64,000 nucleotides of DNA from Apoda limacodes (Eukaryota; Arthropoda; Insecta; Lepidoptera; Limacodidae), in assembly GCA_946406115.1 (NCBI GenBank), contig OX291544.1:32567521-32631520 (forward strand), written 5' to 3'. Position numbers and translations under genes: made by a program. Positions 55,740-64,000 of the stretch are shown one piece after another. Positions within the stretch are counted from its first letter, which is position 1. Each line of letters starts with the position of its first letter. Under the pieces are notes generated by a model. That model searched no databases and was not told where the DNA came from. It worked only from the letters and a program-made list of their open reading frames with translations.

Positions 55740-56225
55740 TATAAATAAATAAATAAATAAATCTTTATTCTCAGACATTGGAAGACCATACAGAGTGTTA
55801 GTAATTCTTAAAAACTATGTTAGTATACAGACAATTATTTATTTCTATGAAAATTTTACAATCAAATTAAATAAATTACAATTGAATAAAAATATAAATA
55901 AATACAAAAAATTTAATATTACATTTTTTTTTAAATTTGAATTAATACTTCCCATGTCTTGGCCCGACTGAGGCACTGTTGATTTTCAAATGCATCGTTA
56001 TGCAGTGTTTGAGCCAGGGACAGTCCGGTTGGTCAGCAATAACCTTAAGTATGTTTATGACTTTTTTGTTTGATGTTCTTTGATTGCAGATTTCTATTGT
56101 TGTATATGCACACCTTCTTTACTTTATCCTTTCCAAGGTTCATATTAAAATACTTTAGATATGTGTTACATACACCATTACCAGACGTCCATGTTCTCAT
56201 TCTCTGTCTAATTCATGATAACTTA
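55740..56225 (-). mobile_element. Non-LTR retrotransposon 3' end (unclassified)
   Basis: On the minus strand the sequence ends in AATAAAG and an ATTT microsatellite tail (55740-55762). About 55960-56045 encodes DQPDCPWLKHCITMHLKINS followed by ASVGPRHGKY and a stop, which looks like a retrotransposon ORF C-terminus. The upstream part is too eroded to classify. Confidence 0.45.
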
Positions 56226-57443
56226 ATATGACCGTATTACGAAACTCATGAATGATTTTAATAAAGTATTTATTGGGTAACATCACAAGGTGACATTTTA
56301 TTACTTAAGCATGTGTAAAAATTGACATTAAATAACTGTTGCTCGTCATTACCACAAAGATTTAGCCGAGACCTTGGAAATATGAGTCGAAATAAATGCG
56401 ACAGAAGGTCAAGATTTCTTTAGTTGAATTTATGTGAAGTCGAAATTCAACGAAACTGTACTTGTCAAAGCCGGCTGTTCCGCAGTTTCAAAAATGTTCA
56501 TAAAATCACTCTGTTCGTAAACAGTATTTATAGTAGTGCTAGTGCTAAAGCGAGTTTAAACTGTTGCTCAATAAACATCCGAAAAATATAATCGTCACGG
56601 TTTTCTTCATTAGGTAAAAGACGTCTTATAGTTTCGCGTAATAATAATCGTTCTCATATCTCTATCTTCGATACATTAAGGTAGTAAAGACAATCATTCA
56701 TCTTATGAAGGAACAAGTGCATTAGCACGTGAGAATTTTAGTTTAATAATTGAATAGATTGCATTTAAACCGGCGACCTTTGCAAGCCACTGGTGTATCT
56801 GGTACGCATTTTGGTCCACGTGGTGCTGGCAAGGTACTTGTACTGGTGTGACCTAACCTAACTTAACCTATCCTAAATTAACCTGTGTTTAGTTGAATGT
56901 AGCTTCGAGGTCTTTGTAATTTAAGTTTTAAAGGTACTATGAAAATAAAATCTTGGATAAGTAATGGTTATAATTTATTTAAGTAATGACAAGGTGACTA
57001 AGAATGAATCGTTGTATATTTTGATTAGTTTGAGTGGGATTTAAAAGCAACTGACCTTTACTTATTTGGAGATTGAAATCTTCTAATTATAATATTATTA
57101 AATACTTTTTTTTATTAGAAAGAATTCAATAATGTTTTACATGAAACGATTGGAAAGAAAATATTTAAATTAATTAATTAGTGAAATGAATAATTAATGC
57201 AACGTAATGTATATTAGGATATAAAAAATTAAGAGCTATGGTTCATTGTTTCTTAATATAGTTACTATCAGTAGACATTTTCTGTCTTTCTAAAGTCTAA
57301 TCACAAACATAAGCTAAAACTCAAATAACATACATTTACTTTTCATATGTTATTTTACTGAATGTATTAAACATGGTTCTAAAAAAAACTTTCAATTGTC
57401 TGTATTTAGCTGCTTTTAAATCCGCCAAAAGTTTAGAAACCCG
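56226..57443. other. Intergenic AT-rich DNA
   Basis: A short degenerate run of CCTAA-like units (56847-56888: 'cctaacctaacttaacc') resembles the insect telomere repeat but is too short and diverged to mean much. No gene was recognised. Confidence 0.4.
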
Positions 57444-57616
57444 ACAAAGTGTGGTGAGAATGGAGAAGTTCACAAACTCTACAAAGTGTGGTGAGAATGG
57501 AGAAGTTTACAAACTCTACACAGTCTGGTGAGAATGGAAAAGTTCACAAAGTCTACAAAGTCTGGTGAGAATGGAAAAGTTCACAAACTCTACAAAGTGT
57601 GGTGAGAATGGAAAAG
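57444..57616. repeat. 37-bp tandem repeat, about 4.7 copies
   Basis: The unit 'acaaagtgtggtgagaatgg' plus 'agaagttcacaaactct' is repeated with one to three changes each. Confidence 0.92.
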
Positions 57617-58884
57617 CATCGTTCATTATGAGATTTATTTCTCGGTTACATTGAGTTATCACATCATTGGCAGCACACACTATTTGAAAAGTTTACGGGA
57701 TATTTTGGTCAAAAATGAATTACTCATTTTCCGAATTGATGCCCAGCCGAGATGAGTTCTTTGATTCACTTCTTTCTTAAATTGACTGATCTAACTACGT
57801 CTACTTACTTAGGTATGAATAGTCGTCAGCTAGTACGGTAGGAGCGTAATGTAGACATTGAACACTACCTTTGTTTTATCATGTTTATTTTTGACCCAAC
57901 TGTTGAGAAGCATAAAGCATCTTGTCCCAATTAAAATATAAGTTATATTTAATATAACTAAGTACGATAAATACGAGCGGACAAACCATGTAAAATTTGT
58001 ATACTCTGTATAATATGTTGACTCTTCAGTGTAATTTGTCCAAGTTACTTTTATCAATGTTGTTAAAGTCAAACAAAAACAGTCACAAAATAAGAAGCAA
58101 TAATTTAAAAACAATTATAATATTATTTTATGTCCTCTAGGAGTTACGTTAATATTTACAACTATATATCACAAGCAGGTTGAGGAACGCAATATTTTAT
58201 TTAAAAAGATGTTTATGCTAATTTTTATGACTAATTAATTTTATAATGGACAATAAATATTTTATAACAGATAATCTCAGCTGTAACTGAGGGCAATATA
58301 TAAATAATAGAACGTCCGTCGCGTTCGGTTGTACACGTAGCGACATTAGAACGGATACTGACATTTCTACTTCAGAACCAGTTTACTCTACCTTAGTAAT
58401 AAAATTTATAGAGTCAAATGATATGTACCCAGTACATTCGAATTAATAAGCAAATAAAACGTTTAGTTTGTTTATTATAAGTTGTTATTCATTACTTTCA
58501 TTTGTAATGTCAAAAAATAACAAATAAATAAAGTATTAACAATACAGTGCAGAGTTCTAGGTCTTAATGACCTGTTACGTATAATATCATAATGTTGATT
58601 TTTATTTTAGAGTCGGGAAGCTCTAGGTACCCCACACTATTTGCTAGTAGGGTCTCATAGCTTAGGGTACCCTATGTAGTTTGAAATTAGAGCTTATTTG
58701 AATTCTTTTATTTATTTACAACAAAAATAAATAACCAACATTCATCTAGTAAGATCCGGCTGCATGTTGTTTGTGTGTTGTATGTGAGGGTGCCTTTGTA
58801 TGTGCCCAGCAATTGTATGTCGGTTGTTGTCATAATATGTTTCTTATTCACATGGATTTAGCCAAAGCCGCTTACACAGATTTT
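57617..58884. other. Intergenic
   Basis: The open frames at 57830-58114 and 58771-58971 are unsupported. The second runs into a family C repeat. Confidence 0.4.
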
Positions 58885-59771
58885 ATCTATACATATAATA
58901 AAATGGTAGGAAAGTTAAAACTGTACAATGAATATTTTTTTAAAAGAACCTTGGGGTGTGATCTACAATAGATACATAAAGCCAAAAATATAGTTTTTAG
59001 AATTTTTGTCTGTTTGTCTGTATGTATGTTCGGAATAAACTCAAAAACTACTGCATGGATTTACTTCAAATTTGGCACGAATATTATTACATATTTGGCT
59101 ACATATTATCATGCTATCACCTACGGGGAACGAGCAGTGAACCTTTATAGCCGTAGGTGAACGCAAAAAAAAACTGCAAATCGATGTAGAGTTTAGCCGT
59201 TTGGCACACAGGTACTTTAGGGCAAAACAATAATTTTGAGCCGCAGTTCCTCAAAATATTTCCCTTAGGGGGGGGGGGGTTATGGTGTCATCAATATTTT
59301 GTATGGGATTTAATAATTATTTTTATTAGAAACCCATCGTGTGGGGTATCAAATGAAAGGGCTTGGTGAACCGGTTCTAAAAATATACCACACTATTACC
59401 TTTGGGCTACTTTGTTTCTTAAAATCCAAAAAGTATTTTCAAAACATACCAAGTTTGGCCCTTCCAGGTAGAAGATAGCTCAGTATTTTTCTCTAATATA
59501 TACCTTAAATGATAGTTTATATCCTCATTTTTAACCCCCTGAAAGCAATTTGAAAAATACTAAAATTTAATATTTTTTTTTAATTTTTAAATACACTTAA
59601 ATAACACCAGTAAACAGAAGTAGCTGGGTACAGTACAGTTCACATAAGTCTCATAAAGATATGAAGTTTAAGGAACCGTTGGCGTCGAATTAGATCGCGC
59701 TATGGTTTCGTTCACAAAAAGTGATGTAATAGTATAGCGTTCCCGCAGACGACGTCGCGGGCAGCAGCTAG
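58885..59771 (-). mobile_element. SINE-like family C copy split by another repeat
   Basis: The tail at 58885 ('atctatacatataataaaat') runs to about 59150. The remaining 5' part, including 'cgtcgaattagatcgcgcta' and the head 'gcagcagctag', is at 59672-59771. The GC-rich central block is absent. Confidence 0.75.
59150..59671. mobile_element. Repeat inserted in family C
   Basis: A 520-bp segment with 'gtggggtatcaaatgaaagg', 'gcttggtgaaccggttctaa' and a G run (59269-59278) interrupts the family C copy. It resembles parts of the long form of the 'agggttccgta' repeat, but this is from memory only. Confidence 0.45.
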
Positions 59772-61028
59772 TTACTCAATATAACTCATCAATTGGCATA
59801 GGCGTCGTTATGATCGATGCTGATGGATTTTGGATTTTTTGTCAATACAATTTGAGCATTGTCCTTTGTCAGAATATAGGTCTATAAAAGTATTTTCTTT
59901 AAGTAGTACTAAATTTTCTCACTACATTTTAATAAACTCCAATCGATTTTCAAACAATTTTGTAAATACATGTACATATGCTTTGTTTTTACACTAAGAT
60001 CTCTTAAAAAATATGGCACTTGATACAGAAATTATACTAATAGTAAAGTGTTTGTACATTTAAGTTACATGTTACATCTTGTTATGTATCAAGCTCAATT
60101 TGAGTCCCATTTCAAGTGATATTAAAACAATTTACTAGTTAGTACTAGAAGCACTGAACATCATGTCATTAGGTGCAAGGTAATGTAATGTACCGGTCAG
60201 ATCTGTCGCCGTGTTGTCGACGTGACCTTTGCGCGACCGGTCGCGTTGCGTTGCGTTGCGTCACAGCGACCTGCAGACGCGCATCTTCGTCTTACGTTTG
60301 CGATACACTTGGCACCAACAACAACCATCTTTGGCCAAATAAAAGGTTTCGGTAGGCACGATGTAGCAGCTAGATGTTTCTGTTTATTAGCGGGAATTGT
60401 TTTAAGTGGTCTTATTTTTTTCTGCCGAAGGTTTTATCAATCGAGGGTGTGCATCTAAATTTTGCTTCTAGTACATACGAGGAACTAAGTACTGCTATGA
60501 AATACATGAATACTGAAATACATACAACATATTACTGAAAACCATTACAGAGCTATTTTCGGATAAGAGCAAAAATGTCAAATACATTAGCAGGTGCACT
60601 ACGTATTGTACTTGTGTGTAACACGTGGGTGGGCACAGAACGAGTACAGTATTTAGACGGTTTTGGTCTCATAATAAAAAAGAGTGCCATAATGGCGGCG
60701 TTTGAACTGAAGTTATCAGATGTTTCAAATATTTCCATACCATATATTGCTATATTCCGGGATGCGAGGGTTTATTTTTTTTTGTCGTTCAAGCAAGTAT
60801 TAGGGACCGCAAACTGATCATCATAGAAGTTACTATGTTGCCTTACGTATTAATGCCAATACGTGTGTGTCGTCCACGTCCATAGAAGTTACAATCCGAA
60901 TTGTTTAAGTGTCCGGTCGATTAGTTAAAACAATCGATTTTCGCGTTTCCTGCTCGTTTCTGCATCTTTACCAATCTGGTTTAAGCTGATGTCACTTTTC
61001 TGTGCTTCTTTCTTCTTAGTTCGATAAG
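59772..61028. other. Intergenic with a CpG-rich block
   Basis: The block at about 60190-60300 includes the perfect palindrome cgcgaccggtcgcg (60232-60245) followed by four TTGCG-like units. Overlapping open frames at 60173-60458 are unrecognised. It may be a promoter or CpG cluster. No gene can be supported. Confidence 0.3.
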
Positions 61029-61232
61029 CACATTTTTTTTATATCATTAAGGTGGCAATCAAGGTCTGCCTGATGGTAAGATGTCACCGCAGCCTTTAAC
61101 GCTTGCAACACCTGGGGCATCACTCAGGCATTGCCGACACTTCAAAAATCTTGTTTCTTGAAGAATTCCAAACTGTAGTATTGGGAGAAAACCTTGGCAG
61201 GGCGCTCATTCCACCACCTAAGCGTTCGTGTT
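61029..61232 (-). mobile_element. Retrotransposon family A, short 3' fragment
   Basis: 'gaatgagcgccctgccaagg' and 'caggcagaccttgattgcca' on the minus strand match the NELPAKVF codons and the 3' UTR, with small deletions. It is the most diverged 3' end in the window. Confidence 0.75.
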
Positions 61233-62050
61233 CTTGGTATTTATGCGTGCTAATATGCTATAAGCTTATACATCTAGAATATTCTTAAGTTAAAATAAAG
61301 TTTAGATTTGAATTTGTCAAATAGAGATTTTCTTGTTTTGATCCAACAAAGATATTTAAAGTTATCGCGAGTTGTACTGAGCAGCTTCCGCGGGACACCT
61401 CTGCGCTTTCAGTGCACAGTCTCACGGTCTATGATGTCATTGTGGAAAAATATACAACGATATAACTATTATTTTTGTAACTTTTAAACTTTCGGGTTGT
61501 AAAGCTTTCAAAAGTAATTTTTTTTAATGCCACAATTTTTTTTGGAATGCCTGCTGGTACGACGAACAGACGTTCATTGAATTCACGTCAGAAAACTGAT
61601 AGTGCATTCCATTTTATATTTTGATTACGTTAATTTCATAATATGTGAAGAATTACTATTTGGCATAAACTTAAAGTTACATGGCCAAGTGTGTAGCCGG
61701 CATTAACAAGCCTGCTTTAAATACGATTTTGTATAGGTATACATAAATTACATACTAATTGGTGAGTTGCAACAAAAATGAATGTTCTTTAGAGGAAGAT
61801 GCATAAATAATTTATAAGTTGAATTTATTGACATTCGAATGCTACATTTGTATTTGTGAAAATAATAAAAAGAACTTATTGCGGAAATAGATGACCTTAA
61901 TTTCAAAATTAAATGCTCAAGCATTTTAGTACCTAAATGTAGATAGAAATATATAGATAAATATATTTATAATATTTATCTTCTTAATTTATTTGATATT
62001 AGACATTGCTTGAAAGTATTTGTTATTGTTAAACACATCAATAGTTAGTA
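61233..62050. other. Intergenic AT-rich DNA
   Basis: No recognisable feature. Confidence 0.4.
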
Positions 62051-62295
62051 GAGAATATGGGTTCATATGTATGTAGGGCTCCCGCGAGAATATGGGTTCA
62101 TATGTATGTAGGGCTCCCACGAGAATATGGGTTCATATGTATGTAGGGCTCCCACGAGAATATGGGTTCATATGTATGTAGGGCTCCGACGAGAATATGG
62201 GTTCATATGTATGTAGGGCTCCCACGAGAATATGGATTCATATGTATGTAGGGCTCCCACGAGAATATGGATTCATATGTGTGTAGTGTATTCAC
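62051..62295. repeat. 35-bp minisatellite, seven copies
   Basis: The unit 'gagaatatgggttcatatgt' plus 'atgtagggctcccac' is repeated seven times head to tail. The first five are nearly identical and the last is the most changed ('gtgtagtgtattcac'). Confidence 0.95.
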
Positions 62296-63433
62296 GAGAA
62301 CCAAGAGGCTGCACAGAATGTATCTACCCTGCGCTTTTATTCCGAGCCTTACCTAACTGCTGTTGCTAAAACTTTTATACTTATCAATAGTTGAGAAGAT
62401 AATAAAAACAGGATTGAAGTGAAAATAATATGGTATGGATTCCGCCATAGGTTTTGTGTAAATAACTAAAGCTGTGCTTGTACCACATTTTGTCTACAGT
62501 TGCATCATACGGAGTTTGATTCCCAATCAGTCAACTTTTCTTTAATAATAAAGTTTATTATTTAAAAGAAAATTTTAAAACGTTTTTTAAGCCGTACCGC
62601 CAACAATATAGCCTATTGAGAGAATAAAATTGTTTGAAGAACTCTATTATTATTAGTTTCTATACTTTTTAATTTTAAACATAAACGGATATGCAAAAAC
62701 TAAATAATAAACTTAAACTTAAATTGCTAATCAATTCAATATATAATATTTATCTTAACCAACAACATGATTATTCTATAAACATAAAATTGATTTTGTA
62801 TTTGTCCCTTAACGGAGCGATCGACGAGCGTGACATTTTGCATAGAGATAGTAGGACGCCACTTTTTATACATGTTATAGTTTTTAAGGGAAGACGGAAT
62901 AATGTTCATCGTGAATGTAGTCGCGGATGATAGCTAGTTATATATATTTTTACGTACAAATCATTTTTCACACGCGTCATCTGATACTCGACCCCCGCAG
63001 TTCTACCCGTGATGTTTTGGAAACACGACAGTTTTCGTCAATCCCTGCCATGCTGTTTTGTAAACTTACTGCAAATATTTCTCCTTTTTAAATTTGACTT
63101 CCTATTTAACTCTCATATGTGTCAAATTTGGCAAAATACTTTTACTTCTGAGAAATTTATTAGTCGTTAAGAAAATATTTTTTTTTTCTGATTTTTATTA
63201 CAATTTTTTATCATAGTCGATGCAAAGACGGCGAAATTATAAGGCTGTGACAACGTGAAACCCTGAAAACGCATTTATAAAATCAAATACATTTTACTAA
63301 ATGCTAAAGTAGACATTATGATAATTACTAAGTAATTATATAAAGGTCGATTTTATATTTTTAAACAATATTTTTATTAACGAATAAGTCTCAAGAAACT
63401 ATCAAGTCTAATATTAATTTACTTTACGTTAAA

Positions 63434-63435
<2 letters not shown>
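62296..63435. other. Intergenic AT-rich DNA
   Basis: The open frame at 62691-62930 is Asn/Lys/Leu-rich, composition-driven and unsupported. Confidence 0.4.

Positions 63436-63478
<43 letters not shown>
63436..63478. repeat. (TA)n microsatellite
   Basis: About 21 TA units. Confidence 0.97.
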
Positions 63479-63483
<5 letters not shown>

Positions 63484-63520
63484 AAGAAGTGATCTGTACC
63501 GTTGCCAAGGCGATTGGCGA

Positions 63521-63835
63521 CATATCGAGGTGCTGAAATGTCTGTATGACATATCGAGTTACTGAGATGTCTGAATGACGACGCTAAATTGACCGTACAA
63601 GTAGAGGACCAGTAAACAAAGCTCAGTCAGCTGCGCAGAGGTATGACCGATGGGAGATTTTATGTCTTAGAAACTGTTTCTCAGCGCACTGGAGGATGTC
63701 TTTAAAACGCTGAACTAGTAAGATCGTGGTATCTCTGGTAACGGCAAGTTCATATTCCACCTTCGATTCGCGGACGACAAAGTAATAATGGCTGAAAAAT
63801 AGCCAGACAGAATAATTCAGTTGAGCTGGTTAGTA
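63521..63835 (+). pseudogene. RTE-type reverse transcriptase fragment
   Basis: Three frames together give RT palm codons: IELLRCLNDDAKLTVQVEDQ, then QLRRGM, then KLFLSALEDVFKTLN and HLRFADDKVIMAEK, with the catalytic FADD box at about 63760-63771. Stops, at least two frameshifts and a 29-bp local duplication at 63521-63578 ('catatcgaggtgctgaaatg' and 'catatcgagttactgagatg') show it is dead. FADDxVxMAE and ALEDVFK are typical of the RTE clade. Confidence 0.72.
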
Positions 63836-64000
63836 TTTGGGAAATTGTGTCAGGTCTTCACGTTGCGTATGCCTTTATGATTATACATAGACAAAGGTCT
63901 TTAGCCAATGCGTCCACTTACTTTAGGGTCTTTTCTTGAAAAAAGAGCCCACAAAGGACGAATTGCGCATGTGGCCCTATGCGCAATTCGTCCCTCCCCT
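63836..64000. other. Window end with a perfect 15-bp inverted repeat
   Basis: The arms ggacgaattgcgcat (63956-63970) and atgcgcaattcgtcc (63979-63993) are perfectly complementary around the loop gtggccct. Each arm includes the palindrome tgcgca. It may be one end of a MITE that continues beyond the window. Confidence 0.6.

Noticed and set aside
56847..56888. Telomere-like CCTAA units
   Set aside because: Only a few degenerate units; common by chance in AT-rich lepidopteran DNA and not a telomere or clear interstitial array.
62051..62295. Regularly spaced 35-bp repeats suggesting a CRISPR array
   Set aside because: The units are contiguous with no unique spacers, and the DNA is eukaryotic; this is a minisatellite.

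Overview
The window looks like nuclear DNA from a moth or butterfly (Lepidoptera). It is AT-rich and gene-poor, and it is packed with short interspersed elements, non-LTR retrotransposon debris and miniature inverted-repeat elements of types common in lepidopteran genomes. Examples are RTE-type SINE heads reading ctagcttttgcccgcggc, tRNA-headed and 5S-rRNA-headed SINEs, and the 'agggttccgta' repeat. I recognised everything by eye from the sequence; nothing was searched against a database.

Only one host gene is well supported. It lies at 8949-12902 on the minus strand and encodes a secreted protein of about 1317 residues built from about 25 degenerate repeats of the form GYxYPxPxxPFTFP separated by Pro/Thr/Ser-rich linkers. 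A textbook 3' splice site sits just upstream of the ATG, and a possible non-coding first exon lies near 15.6 kb. A poly(A) signal follows the stop by about 80 bases. A few weak exon candidates of unknown identity are listed at low confidence (20598-20679 with a good donor; 48472-48660 as a possible last exon; 36552-36765 and 39444-39595).

The rest is mobile-element archaeology. Retrotransposon family A, whose RT has the motif YADDSTGDAYYTGRA, has seven damaged copies (2.5, 14.1, 25.2, 37.2, 41.6, 50.1 and 61.0 kb). Family B, with a TTTGAC-repeat tail, has three (27.4, 30.6 and 46.5 kb). A larger Jockey/CR1-like copy at 26.0-28.8 kb is split by a family B insertion. A mariner (DD34D-like) transposase relic lies at 41.8-42.6 kb, an RTE-type RT fragment at 63.5 kb, and several MITEs with clear terminal inverted repeats are scattered throughout (21.1, 40.8 and 42.8 kb).

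The most informative element is at 32562-35318: a DIRS-like tyrosine-recombinase retrotransposon on the minus strand. It retains RNase H and tyrosine recombinase coding remnants. It also retains inverted terminal repeats and an internal region made of the complements of both outer termini, which is the structural signature of DIRS elements. Also notable are a fold-back element with arms of about 400 bp (29752-31450) whose right arm is interrupted by family B, a 670-bp near-palindrome (22593-23261), an 84-nt near-perfect hairpin (31966-32049), and a repeat with a 380-bp internal tandem duplication (46871-48364).
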